Counted from the first letter of the stretch, positions 7,381 to 15,231 are shown. The stretch: 23,352 bases of DNA from an uncultured Hungatella sp. (GCA_910577935.1 CAJTOT010000004.1:98098-121449); one strand, 5' to 3'. A program made the numbers and translations. The notes: generated from the sequence alone by a model not told the origin.

Positions 7381-8271
7381 CTATCCGAAAAACGTTATGA
7401 GTGCCTTTATTCCAAAATACAAAATTACGATGATTCCCAGAATGATGCGGTAATAGCCAAAGAGTTTAAAATCATTTCTCCGGATATAACTCATAAGAAA
7501 TTTAATGGAGTACACCGACACCAGAAACGCCACCACCATCCCGAAGAGGAGGGTGAAAATCTCAGCGCCGGTAAAATGAAACCCAAATTTTATCAGCTTC
7601 AGAAAACTCGCCCCGAACATCACGGGAATCCCCAGGAAAAAGGAGAACTCCGCCGCCGCGCTTCTGGAGCATCCAAGAATCATGGCACCCAGAATGGTGG
7701 CGCCAGACCTGGAAGTTCCCGGCACCAGGGAGAGCACCTGGAACATGCCGATGCAGAAGACAAGGCGGAGGGACATCTGACCTGTCCGCTCGACTCTCGG
7801 CCTCTGCCCATAGTTTCTGTTCTCCACCGCGATGAACAGGATTCCGTACAGAATCAGCATGGCCGCCACGATAAAGCTGCTTCTCAAGTGAGCCTCCATC
7901 CAGTCATCCAGGGGAATGCCGATGACAGCTGCCGGAAGACAGGCAACAACCACTTTCATCCACAAGACCATGGTATGCTTTTTCACCATGATCCCGGTTC
8001 CTCCTATCTCCCAGACATTCGGCATATCCCGCTCCCGGGCGGAGCGGGCCATCATAAAGGGATTCAGTTTCTTAAAATACAGGAGAACTACCGCCAGGAT
8101 CGCTCCCAGCTGAATGACCACCATGAACACCTCACGGAACTCTTCGGTCACGTTTAAGTGGATCAGGTCATCCAGCAGGATCATATGTCCCGTGCTGCTG
8201 ATGGGAAGCCACTCTGTAAATCCCTCCACGATTCCGAATACAAGAACCTTCAACACTTCAACAATGCTCAT
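7381..8271 (-). CDS. uppP: Undecaprenyl-diphosphate phosphatase
   Basis: Integral membrane phosphatase (UppP/BacA, 296 residues). It recycles undecaprenyl pyrophosphate to the monophosphate carrier used for peptidoglycan and other wall polymers, and its loss or overexpression alters bacitracin sensitivity. The two family signatures are present: EGFTEWLPISSTGHM near the N-terminus and LVPGTSRSGATI at about two thirds, which together form the active site. Multiple hydrophobic stretches fit the polytopic family. Its length is slightly above the usual 265-285. It starts 11 bases after the stop of ung, with AGGAG 7 bases before the ATG, so the two are probably cotranscribed. It ends at the bidirectional terminator. 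Confidence 0.95.
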   Translation of the reverse strand: MSIVEVLKVLVFGIVEGFTEWLPISSTGHMILLDDLIHLNVTEEFREVFMVVIQLGAILAVVLLYFKKLNPFMMARSARERDMPNVWEIGGTGIMVKKHTMVLWMKVVVACLPAAVIGIPLDDWMEAHLRSSFIVAAMLILYGILFIAVENRNYGQRPRVERTGQMSLRLVFCIGMFQVLSLVPGTSRSGATILGAMILGCSRSAAAEFSFFLGIPVMFGASFLKLIKFGFHFTGAEIFTLLFGMVVAFLVSVYSIKFLMSYIRRNDFKLFGYYRIILGIIVILYFGIKALITFFG

Positions 8272-8282
8272 TCCATTCTCCT

Positions 8283-8957
8283 CTAAATATTCTCAATCTG
8301 CCAGTCAATGGGGGCAATGCCGTGTGACTGTAAAAATTCATTGGCCTGGCTGAAATGGCGGCAGCCAAAAAAGCCTGTGTCCGCCGAATAGGGGCTTGGA
8401 TGAGGGGCCTTGAGCACCAGATGCCTGGGGTTGTTCAGCATGGAACTCTTCTTCTGGGCCGGCCGTCCCCACAGAAGATACACGATAGGGCGGTCCTGGG
8501 CGTTGACTGCCTCGATGATGGCGTCCGTAAAATGCTCCCAGCCCTTTCCCTGGTGGGAGTTGGCTTTGTGGGCCCGCACGGTCAGCACCGTGTTCAGCAT
8601 CAGGACTCCCTGCTTCGCCCACTTCTCCAGATAGCCGTTGTTGGGAATCCCGCAGCCCAGGTCATCGTGGAGCTCCTGGTAAATGTTCCGCAGAGACGGG
8701 GGAATCCTCTGGCCAGGCAGCACGGAAAACGACAGACCGTGGGCCTGGTTGGCGCCGTGGTAGGGGTCCTGGCCAAGGACCAGAACCTTCACGTCCTTAA
8801 GCGCCGTCAGATGCAGCGCATTGAAAATATCGTCCGCGGGCGGGTATACCGTGTTGGTGCTGTACTCTTCTTTCACAAATTCATATAGCTCTTTATAGTA
8901 AGGTTTCTTAAATTCTTCCCCCACTGCTTCCAGCCAGTCATTCTGCAATGCTCCCAT
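8283..8957 (-). CDS. ung: Uracil-DNA glycosylase, family 1
   Basis: Removes uracil from DNA to start base-excision repair. The protein has 224 residues, typical for family 1. It carries the water-activating motif VLGQDPYHG (Asp64), the uracil-binding LLWGRPAQ and the DNA-intercalation motif HPSPYSA (His186). The frame extends further upstream, but the ATG at 8957 has GAGGAAG about 8 bases before it and matches the family N-terminus (NDWLEAV), so the extra 33 codons are rejected. It lies between hisF (91-base gap) and uppP (11-base gap). No convincing promoter is visible in the 8958-9048 gap, so readthrough from hisHF is plausible. Confidence 0.95.
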   Translation of the reverse strand: MGALQNDWLEAVGEEFKKPYYKELYEFVKEEYSTNTVYPPADDIFNALHLTALKDVKVLVLGQDPYHGANQAHGLSFSVLPGQRIPPSLRNIYQELHDDLGCGIPNNGYLEKWAKQGVLMLNTVLTVRAHKANSHQGKGWEHFTDAIIEAVNAQDRPIVYLLWGRPAQKKSSMLNNPRHLVLKAPHPSPYSADTGFFGCRHFSQANEFLQSHGIAPIDWQIENI

Positions 8958-9048
8958 AACTTGATCTTCCTCTTTTCTAAATTGTATTCCCGATTTTCTT
9001 TTTCTTTCCTGATTCCGTGCGGGTTTTCCGAAATCCCCGCCCTGTAGT

Positions 9049-9810
9049 CTACACACGCACCGGCACGCCCCTGTCCCTGAGATAGTGTTTCAGATCGTTA
9101 ATCTCCATCTCCTTGTAGTGAAACAGGGAGGCCGCCAGGGCCGCATCCGCTTTTCCCCCAGTGAGAGCTTCGTAAAAATGCTCTCTCGTTCCGGCTCCTC
9201 CTGACGCGATGACAGGCACGGACACGTTGTCCGCGATGAGCGCCGTAAGTTCACAGTCGTAACCGGCTTTGGTACCGTCACAGTCCATGCTGGTCAGCAG
9301 AATCTCTCCCGCCCCCATGCGGTCCGCCTTCATGGCCCACTCCACAGCGTCGAGTCCTGTGTCGATGCGCCCGCCGTGTTTGTACACATTCCAGCCGCTT
9401 CTGTCCTCCCGCCTCCTGGCGTCAATAGCCACCACCACGCACTGCCGCCCGAATTTGTCTGCGGCGTCCGAGATGAGTCCCGGATTGTCTATAGCCGAAG
9501 AGTTGACGGAAATCTTATCCGCCCCTTCTCTGAGCAGCCGTCTGAAATCCTCCACCGTCCGGATTCCGCCGCCTACGGTAAACGGGATAAAGACTGTCTC
9601 CGCCACCCGCCGCACCATATCCGCCATGGTGGCCCGCTCATCGGAGGAGGCGGTGATATCCAGAAACACCAGCTCGTCGGCCCCGGCTTTTCCGTAGGCC
9701 GCCCCGATCTCCACCGGGTCGCCGGCATCTCTCAGATTCACGAAATTAACCCCCTTCACCACCCGGCCGTTGTGCACATCCAGACATGGGATGATTCGTT
9801 TTGTAAACAT
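9049..9810 (-). CDS. hisF: Imidazole glycerol phosphate synthase, cyclase subunit HisF
   Basis: Cyclase subunit of the histidine-pathway enzyme that joins PRFAR with ammonia from HisH to give imidazole glycerol phosphate and AICAR. The protein has 253 residues in a TIM barrel. IIPCLDVHNGRVVKG opens it, with catalytic Asp11, and CVVVAIDARR carries the second catalytic Asp130. VGGGIRTVED and VIASGGAGTREHF are the phosphate-binding loops. The ATG at 9810 is preferred over a GTG 6 bases upstream, since that GTG lies inside the AGGAGGTG ribosome site, and this numbering puts the catalytic Asp residues at the canonical 11 and 130. hisH lies 41 bases upstream. No other his gene is in the window, so the pathway genes are at least partly dispersed. 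Confidence 0.97.
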   Translation of the reverse strand: MFTKRIIPCLDVHNGRVVKGVNFVNLRDAGDPVEIGAAYGKAGADELVFLDITASSDERATMADMVRRVAETVFIPFTVGGGIRTVEDFRRLLREGADKISVNSSAIDNPGLISDAADKFGRQCVVVAIDARRREDRSGWNVYKHGGRIDTGLDAVEWAMKADRMGAGEILLTSMDCDGTKAGYDCELTALIADNVSVPVIASGGAGTREHFYEALTGGKADAALAASLFHYKEMEINDLKHYLRDRGVPVRV

Positions 9811-9851
9811 AGGCACCTCCTCACCGCCCCGCTGTATCCAACCGGCCGCCT

Positions 9852-10457
9852 TTACATTTCCACAAAATTTTTGAGAATTTTCAGTCCCACATCTCCGCTT
9901 TTCTCCGGGTGAAACTGACAGGCGAATACATTGCCCCTCTCCACCGCCGCGTGAATATGGACGCTGTACTCCGCAGATGCCGCCACCACGGACTCGTCCT
10001 CCGCCTCCAGATAATAAGAGTGGACAAAATACACGTAAGCTCCCGGCGAAATCCCGGCAAACAACCTGGAATCCCGTCTGATATCCAGGGAATTCCAGCC
10101 CATATGGGGAATCTTAAGCCCCTGGTTCGGGGGAATCCTGAGAATCTTCCCCCCAAGAAGCCCCAGACCCTCCACGCCCTCGCTCTCCTCGCTTCTCTCA
10201 AACATCAGCTGCAGTCCCAGGCAGATCCCCAAAAACGGGGTGCCTCTGTCCACTGCCTGACGAATCACAGGAGGAAGTCCGTACTGATTCAGCTTCGCCA
10301 TGGCGTCTCCGAAGGCTCCCACTCCCGGCAGGATCACCTTGTCCGCCGCCAGAATCCGGCTGCCATCCCTGGTGATCATCACATCTTCGCCTAAAAAATT
10401 CAAAGCCTTTTCCACGCTTCTCAAATTTCCCGCATCGTAATCTATGACCGCGACCAT
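9852..10457 (-). CDS. hisH: Imidazole glycerol phosphate synthase, glutaminase subunit HisH
   Basis: Class I glutamine amidotransferase subunit that hydrolyses glutamine and channels ammonia into HisF. The protein has 201 residues. The N-terminus VAVIDYDAGNLRSVEKAL is typical. The oxyanion-strand motif PGVGAFGDAM, the nucleophile Cys79 in FLGICLGLQLMF, and His183/Glu185 in CQFHPEKSG complete the catalytic triad. AAAGGGATAAC precedes the ATG. It is the first gene of the hisHF pair and has a promoter overlapping the end of the upstream Sir2-like gene. Its leader holds competing GC-rich inverted repeats. Confidence 0.97.
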   Translation of the reverse strand: MVAVIDYDAGNLRSVEKALNFLGEDVMITRDGSRILAADKVILPGVGAFGDAMAKLNQYGLPPVIRQAVDRGTPFLGICLGLQLMFERSEESEGVEGLGLLGGKILRIPPNQGLKIPHMGWNSLDIRRDSRLFAGISPGAYVYFVHSYYLEAEDESVVAASAEYSVHIHAAVERGNVFACQFHPEKSGDVGLKILKNFVEM

Positions 10458-10545
10458 ATGTTATCCCTTTCCTGCCTGGCGCTTCCGGGCCGGCAAAACA
10501 CCGCCCGGATCTCTTCCGGCCGTCACCTGGCGTTCACAATTAAAC

Positions 10546-10574
10546 ATTATACAAATTTCCCCATAAAATTACAA
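10546..10574 (-). promoter_or_regulatory. Promoter of hisH
   Basis: -35 TTGTAA (10569-10574), 17-base spacer and perfect -10 TATAAT (10546-10551) on the minus strand. The -35 includes the stop codon of the Sir2-like gene. The predicted leader is about 80 bases. Confidence 0.55.
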
Positions 10575-11201
10575 CATATTTTCCAGCCTTTTTATCCAGT
10601 CCACGGAATTTTCCCCCACTGCCTCCGCCCGGTCTCCAATCTCCTCCGTCACCTGGCTGAGAGTCTGGTGAACCCGGTACATGCGGGACTTCCTGTTGAA
10701 ATACACCGTCTTCTCGAAAGGCCACCGGATTACCGTGGGAACCTTAAATCCCTCCCCCAGCTCCAGAACCAGCAGTTCCCGGTTCATGGTCATGGCAAGC
10801 CAGGCAGTGTACTTCTGCCACTGAGGAAGATACCCCTCCTCAATGTAAGTCTCCGCCTCCCTGGTGTTGCCCGTCAGCGGCGCGCCGCAGTGGGGGCAGA
10901 TGTCATCAGGGATCTCCCCCGGCTCCCAGATATCCTTGGTGCATGCCCTGGAGCACTGCCGCCACGTCTCGTTGCCGCAGGGCGCCACGATCTTCTCCGG
11001 GTCCAGCGGACTGTCGTAAATGGCCGCATCCGTGTTGGTGGTCACGATGAAATAATCTTTGCCGGCCAGAATTCCCGCCAGAGCTTCATAGGCCCCCGCT
11101 ATGCCGGGAACCCTGTCCGCCCTCCACTCGCCGCCGATTCCCACCAGCACCTTCTTCGCGCCTGCAAGGTACTCCCATACGTCTTTTTTTTCAAGTTCCA
11201 T
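10569..11201 (-). CDS. Degenerate Sir2-like zinc protein
   Basis: A 210-residue protein with a reduced Sir2 (sirtuin) layout. There is a first Rossmann strand KKVLVGIGGEW, then FIVTTNTDAA in place of the usual TQNID-H motif. Next comes a Cys-rich module with Cys75, Cys83, Cys87, Cys102 and Cys105 (CPHCG), and then a second strand LLVLELGEGFKVP. The NAD-binding GAG-SxxSGIPxFR motif is absent. Where sirtuins have the catalytic His (LHG before the zinc cysteines) this protein reads PCG. True NAD-dependent deacylase activity is therefore unlikely, although a zinc site may remain. It has its own extended -10 promoter and may also feed transcription into hisHF. The family assignment is by eye. The ATG at 11201 has AGGAAG 3 bases before it, a tight spacing. 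Confidence 0.65.
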   Translation of the reverse strand: MELEKKDVWEYLAGAKKVLVGIGGEWRADRVPGIAGAYEALAGILAGKDYFIVTTNTDAAIYDSPLDPEKIVAPCGNETWRQCSRACTKDIWEPGEIPDDICPHCGAPLTGNTREAETYIEEGYLPQWQKYTAWLAMTMNRELLVLELGEGFKVPTVIRWPFEKTVYFNRKSRMYRVHQTLSQVTEEIGDRAEAVGENSVDWIKRLENML

Positions 11202-11261
11202 GGTCTTCCTGCTCTCTTCCTTTCAGGTGCCGCCGCAAGCGGCTCCCCTTCTTCTCAGCAC

Positions 11262-11291
11262 AGTATAGCATTGATGGGGGAGGATGTGCAA
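11262..11291 (-). promoter_or_regulatory. Promoter of the Sir2-like gene
   Basis: -10 TATACT (11262-11267) preceded by TGC (extended -10), with a weak -35 TTGCAC (11286-11291) 18 bases upstream on the minus strand. The leader would be about 55 bases. Confidence 0.45.
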
Positions 11292-11301
11292 GATTTTCTG
11301 C

Positions 11302-11415
11302 TTATATCCCCAATTCTTTATGAAAATATTTCAGAGGTGAATTCGCATAACGACGTTCGAACTCTTTTCTATGGAGGTTTTCCACTGTCTCTTTTATAAA
11401 TACTATCTCTGATAA
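11302..11415 (-). pseudogene. Possible decayed coding remnant
   Basis: Within the gene-poor stretch 11202-11698 the minus strand has a short open frame with no start codon. It translates to 37 residues ending in EFERRYANSPLKYFHKELGI, which has the look of a real protein C-terminus. In the same frame, directly upstream beyond a stop, is a second protein-like piece containing KILLVPEVPGQDLIIPKL. Neither has a visible ribosome site and I cannot name a family. The rest of the stretch holds the terminator at 11530-11559, the Sir2-like promoter, and otherwise nothing I recognise. Confidence 0.22.
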
Positions 11416-11529
11416 TTACAGCTTTGGAATGATCAAGTCCTGACCTGGAACTTCTGGAACGAGCAGAATTTTTAATTTGACAGCCGAAATCTTCTTTAGA
11501 CGTCATTGATTTTCTCATGGTTATATTGT

Positions 11530-11559
11530 AAAAGGCGGGAAGAGTATCATCTTCCCGCC
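11530..11559 (-). terminator. Intrinsic terminator downstream of the GH25 gene
   Basis: Perfect 10-base stem GGCGGGAAGA (11534-11543) and TCTTCCCGCC (11550-11559) with a 6-base loop, followed on the minus strand by TTTT. It is the first good terminator after the lysozyme stop codon, 140 bases downstream of it. Confidence 0.85.
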
Positions 11560-11698
11560 AGAGTCATCGCCCTGTCAATTTTTCTTTTACCAACAAGTCG
11601 GAACCGTCACTCGTCTCATCAGCGAAGCCGGTATATCCTGTATCTCATCTGTATTCAACCATTATTTTGTTACGATTTTATTACAATGCCCGGGTGAC

Positions 11699-13510
11699 TT
11701 ACGGCGATACCTCTCCGCCCTCCGGACTCTCCTCCTGTGCCGTCACGCTCAGCCTGCCGCTGCTGTCGGCACGGTAAGACACGCCGTCTATGACGACCTC
11801 CATGTCCGCTGCCATGCGTCCGTTCCCCGGCTCCAGGCAGTACCATGCCCCGTCGACTTCCACAAGACCCTCGGCCATGGAGCCGTCGCTGCCCATATAA
11901 TACCAGCTTCCGTCCACCATCTGCCAGCCGGTAGTCATATGCCCCTGGCCGTCAAAGTAGTACCAGTTGTCGTCGATCGGCCTCCAGCCCGTGACCATGA
12001 CTCCGCTGTCTTTCAGATAATACCGGCTGCCGCCGTCACTCAGCCAGCCGGTCGCCATGATGCCGTTTTGGTCAAGATAGTACCATTCCCCGCTGTCCCT
12101 GACCCATCCTCTGGTCATGGCCCCGTCGCCGCCCATGTACCGCCATCTTCCGTCAGGGCTGATCCAGCCCGATGCCGCGGCTCCGGAATCTGTCAGATAA
12201 TATATCTGCCCGTCGTCCTCCAGCCACCCGGTCTTCATAATTCCCGTTACTCTGTCTGAGAAATACCTGGTGCCTCCGTCATCGATCCAGCCCTTGACAG
12301 CAGCGCCGGAACTTCCCAGATAGTACCAGTCCTCACCGTCCGCTCTCCAGCCATACTGCATCTTTCCGTCGGTCTCATCGAGATAATATCTCTCGCCGCC
12401 TACCAGCAGCCAGTTGGTGGAGGCCAGGCCGTCCTGGTTCATGTAATACCAGCCGTCCCCGTCATTGATCCACGTATCCTTCTGCATGGCATAGTCGGCA
12501 TAATAATATGTATTGCCGCCGATGGTTCTCCATGTGTCGGCAGGTATGACGCCTGAAAAATCCCGGAACTGAAAATCGATATCCACGTTGCCGCTGATTC
12601 CGTTCACTGAGCCGGTGCTGGTACACTGCCACATCACCGGAGAGTTATAGGATGGCCTGTGAGAATACCTGGCCACCCACACAGGGTAATTCATCAGGGA
12701 CATATCCAGGCGGTTATTGAGCCAGTATTCGTTGGCGTAAATGATAGGATAATAGCCGGCCTGTGAGATCCTGCCGCAGAACGCGTTGGCAATGGCGGCC
12801 AGCTCCTCCTTTGACAGGACAGCCTGGACATCATCCTCCATATCAAAGGCCACAGGATAAGATACCGGATAGTCCTTGATCAGGTTCAGCACGAATTCTG
12901 CCTCCGCCTCCGCCATCTCCGGGGTAGTGGCCAGAGAGTAGATATAGACGCCCGCCTGTACCCCCGCGTTGACAGCTCCCTGGATATTTTTGTGAAAATA
13001 GGGGTCCACATCGGTTCTGGAACGGGTTCCGATCATGACGAAGGACACGTCATCCGCCGCCACCTGACCCCAGTTTATCTCCCCCTGCCATCTGGACACG
13101 TCGATGCCTCTGCGCAGCACATTGGTGATGGCAGAGCCGTCAGGCATCAGGTAATTATTCCCCGAACGCTTCCACGCGTTTGGGTTGGCAGCGGAGACGC
13201 TTCCTCCTGAGGACGCAGAGCCATCCTGCCCCGAACTGCTGCCCGTGCCGGAGTTATCTCCTCCCGGACCTGTGCTCCCCCCCGGACCGTAGCTTCCGGT
13301 TCCAGAGCCTGTATTTCCCGCGGAGCCCGAATCCCCGGCGCCCGGGCCGCCGCTTCCTCCCGGCCCCTGGCTGGAAGCGGCAGAAGAAGCGGTGCTCTCC
13401 CCCGGCCCGACAGCCCAGGCAGTCTCCGCCGGAATTCCCGCCAGCGCCGCCACAACTCCCGCCAGCGCCGCAGCATGGCAGCGCTTCGTCAAATGTCTGC
13501 TTTTCTTCAT
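11699..13510 (-). CDS. Secreted GH25 lysozyme with cell-wall-binding repeats
   Basis: A secreted muramidase of 603 residues that would cut peptidoglycan between MurNAc and GlcNAc. It has a signal peptide with likely cleavage after AWA (about residue 33), then a Gly/Ser/Pro-rich linker to about 110. The GH25 domain spans about 135-318 and begins RRGIDVSRWQGEINW, with catalytic candidates Asp137 and the DxE pair Asp223/Glu225 in AFDMED. From about 325 to the end come about 12-13 repeats of roughly 20 residues of the pattern GW-(x)n-G-x-WYY-(x)n-G-x-M-x-T. These are CW_1/choline-binding-type repeats that dock on the wall or teichoic acid. GAGGAG lies 6 bases before the ATG. It is transcribed alone and ends at the 11530 terminator. 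Likely a cell-separation, turnover or competition lysin. It is not phage-linked here, since no holin or phage gene is adjacent. Confidence 0.93.
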   Translation of the reverse strand: MKKSRHLTKRCHAAALAGVVAALAGIPAETAWAVGPGESTASSAASSQGPGGSGGPGAGDSGSAGNTGSGTGSYGPGGSTGPGGDNSGTGSSSGQDGSASSGGSVSAANPNAWKRSGNNYLMPDGSAITNVLRRGIDVSRWQGEINWGQVAADDVSFVMIGTRSRTDVDPYFHKNIQGAVNAGVQAGVYIYSLATTPEMAEAEAEFVLNLIKDYPVSYPVAFDMEDDVQAVLSKEELAAIANAFCGRISQAGYYPIIYANEYWLNNRLDMSLMNYPVWVARYSHRPSYNSPVMWQCTSTGSVNGISGNVDIDFQFRDFSGVIPADTWRTIGGNTYYYADYAMQKDTWINDGDGWYYMNQDGLASTNWLLVGGERYYLDETDGKMQYGWRADGEDWYYLGSSGAAVKGWIDDGGTRYFSDRVTGIMKTGWLEDDGQIYYLTDSGAAASGWISPDGRWRYMGGDGAMTRGWVRDSGEWYYLDQNGIMATGWLSDGGSRYYLKDSGVMVTGWRPIDDNWYYFDGQGHMTTGWQMVDGSWYYMGSDGSMAEGLVEVDGAWYCLEPGNGRMAADMEVVIDGVSYRADSSGRLSVTAQEESPEGGEVSP

Positions 13511-13560
13511 AGGTATCTCCTCACTGTCTGCTTTTTTGTCAAATCCCCCTCTAAGTCATA

Positions 13561-13566
13561 AGTATA
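13561..13566 (-). promoter_or_regulatory. Extended -10 element of the GH25 gene
   Basis: TATACT preceded by TGT on the minus strand, about 50 bases before the start codon. There is no good -35. Only the extended -10 supports it. Confidence 0.35.
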
Positions 13567-13652
13567 ACACAATTTTTCTGCACGTTTTTTACTTTTTACT
13601 TAACTTTTTGGAAGACCAAATGTCATATGTTATTGTTCATGGGCATCTTCTT

Positions 13653-13680
13653 GCCCGGCTATGCCTGACAAAAGCCGGGC
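13653..13680. other. GC-rich inverted repeat
   Basis: GCCCGGC (13653-13659) and GCCGGGC (13674-13680) can pair around a 14-base loop. Neither strand has a T run after it, so it is not a standard intrinsic terminator. It lies between the fucO terminator and the GH25 promoter. Confidence 0.4.
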
Positions 13681-13729
13681 CTCCGCCGAGGAAGACCGGG
13701 GCGCGTCAAGCCCACAGGCACGTCAAACC

Positions 13730-13768
13730 AAAAACCGCCTGAAAACCAATACCTCAGTTTTCAGACGG
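13730..13768 (-). terminator. Intrinsic terminator of fucO
   Basis: On the minus strand a 12-base stem (13757-13768 with 13735-13746) contains one G-U pair and has a 10-base loop. It is followed by TTTTT. It starts 13 bases after the fucO stop codon. Confidence 0.85.
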
Positions 13769-13781
13769 CTCTTAAAATCAT

Positions 13782-14930
13782 TTACATTAACGCTTTATAC
13801 AGATCCACAATTTCTTCCACGGAAGTGTCTCTCGGATTGCCCGGACGGCACGCGTCTGCAAATGCGGACTCTGCCAGGAACCGGATATCCTCTTCCTTCA
13901 CGATCTCCCTGAGGTCCGCCGGGATTCCCACATCCTCGGACAGCTTCTTCACGGCTTCCACGGCGGCTCTGCGGTACTCGTCCTGACTCATGGCATCCAC
14001 GCCTTCCACGCCCATAGCCTTTGCGATGTATTTGTACTTGTCACCGGTACAGGGTGCGTTGTACTCCATAACCGTCGGCAGCAAGATGGCGTTGGCAACC
14101 CCGTGGGGAGTATCATAGACAGCCCCCAGGGAGTGTGCCATAGAGTGAACGATTCCCAGGCCTACGTTGGAGAAGCCCATACCTGCCACGTACTGACCCA
14201 GAGCCATGTCCTTGCGGCCCTCGGGAGTATTTTCCACAGCCCCTCTCAGGGATCTGGAGATAATCTCGATCGCCTTCAGGTGGAACATGTCGGTCATCTC
14301 CCAGGCTCCCTTGGTGATATACCCCTCGATGGCGTGAGTCAGGGCGTCCATGCCTGTGGCCGCAGTGAGCCCCTTGGGCATGGAGGACATCATATCCGGA
14401 TCGATGACAGCCACCACCGGGATGTCGTGAGTATCCACGCACACGAATTTTCTCTTTTTCTCCACGTCGGTGATTACGTAGTTGATGGTAACTTCCGCAG
14501 CCGTGCCCGCAGTGGTGGGAACCGCGATGATGGGCACGCAGGGCTTCTTGGTAGGCGCCACGCCCTCCAGGCTCCTCACATCCTCAAACTCCGGGTTGGT
14601 GATGATGATTCCAACCGCCTTTGCCGTATCCATGGAAGAACCGCCGCCGATAGCGATGATGTAATCTGCCCCGGAAGCCTTAAACGCTGCCACGCCGGAC
14701 TGCACGTTCTCAATGGTGGGATTGGGCTTGATGTCAGAATAAATCTCATAAATCAGCCCTTCTGCCTCCAGAACGTCTGTCACTTTTTTCGTAACCTGGA
14801 ACTTGATCAGATCCGGGTCAGAACACACAAAGGCTTTCTTAAAGCCTCTTGTCTTCACCTCAGCAGGGATCTCCTTGATCGCCCCGGCCCCATGATACGA
14901 TGTCTCATTTAACACAATTCTGTCTGCCAT
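13782..14930 (-). CDS. fucO: Lactaldehyde reductase (iron-dependent alcohol dehydrogenase)
   Basis: Group III iron alcohol dehydrogenase, 382 residues. It is close to E. coli FucO, which reduces L-lactaldehyde to 1,2-propanediol with NADH during anaerobic fucose or rhamnose use. Shared landmarks, from memory, include the start RIVLNETSYHGAGAI, the NAD-binding IAIGGGSSMDTAKA, RSLEGVAPTKKPCVP, PTTAGTAAEVTINYVITD, RKFVCVDTHDIP and GMGFSNVGLG. The iron ligands lie in DALTHAIEG (Asp and His) and in VHSMAHSLG...DTPHG (two His). The start at 14930 has AAGGAG 8 bases before it. The frame continues 30 codons further but without a ribosome site. The leader of about 140 bases contains several short inverted repeats. 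The upstream TetR-family gene is a candidate regulator but is interrupted. Confidence 0.92.
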   Translation of the reverse strand: MADRIVLNETSYHGAGAIKEIPAEVKTRGFKKAFVCSDPDLIKFQVTKKVTDVLEAEGLIYEIYSDIKPNPTIENVQSGVAAFKASGADYIIAIGGGSSMDTAKAVGIIITNPEFEDVRSLEGVAPTKKPCVPIIAVPTTAGTAAEVTINYVITDVEKKRKFVCVDTHDIPVVAVIDPDMMSSMPKGLTAATGMDALTHAIEGYITKGAWEMTDMFHLKAIEIISRSLRGAVENTPEGRKDMALGQYVAGMGFSNVGLGIVHSMAHSLGAVYDTPHGVANAILLPTVMEYNAPCTGDKYKYIAKAMGVEGVDAMSQDEYRRAAVEAVKKLSEDVGIPADLREIVKEEDIRFLAESAFADACRPGNPRDTSVEEIVDLYKALM

Positions 14931-15077
14931 GATAATATCTCCTTTTCCTGGAAAATAATCCGCGGCTGCAGGCGCCCTGTCGAATGTCCCGATACCCTTG
15001 AACCGGACACCCGCAGACACTCAGGCCGCCGCTTAAGCCTGTCAACTGTTTCTGATATAATTTTAACGATGCCGGAC

Positions 15078-15115
15078 AAAAAAAGAAAGTGACAATCCGG
15101 CTGTTCTGTCACTTT
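15078..15115 (-). terminator. Intrinsic terminator after the TetR-family gene
   Basis: Perfect 9-base stem AAAGTGACA (minus-strand read, 15107-15115) and TGTCACTTT (15086-15094) with a 12-base loop. It is followed on the minus strand by C and seven T. It separates the TetR-family transcript from fucO, so fucO must have its own promoter between here and 14930. The 15116-15231 interval shows no gene. Confidence 0.88.
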
Positions 15116-15231
15116 CCGGTAAATTTGTGAAATTTTACAGCTTCTTTTGTGTATCTTGCCGCCGCCGAAGGCCGGATATTCCTGTGCCCCCGCTTCCTGC
15201 CGCTCATCTAAAAACCATCCCTCCCGGCCCT

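Noticed and set aside
10458..11399. 313-codon plus-strand frame antisense to the Sir2-like gene
   Set aside because: Shadow frame with no motif. The minus-strand gene has ordered Cys motifs, a promoter and a ribosome site.
11600..11640. Minus-strand CTGATGAG resembling the core of a hammerhead ribozyme
   Set aside because: No GAAA at the required distance after a pairing stem II, and no matching stems I or III could be drawn.
13653..13680. GC-rich hairpin as a terminator for GH25 or fucO
   Set aside because: No T run follows on either strand, and a better terminator for fucO sits at 13730-13768. It is kept only as an inverted repeat.
14931..15020. N-terminal extension of FucO by 30 residues
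   Set aside because: No ribosome site before the upstream start. The internal ATG at 14930 has AAGGAG and matches the FucO N-terminus.
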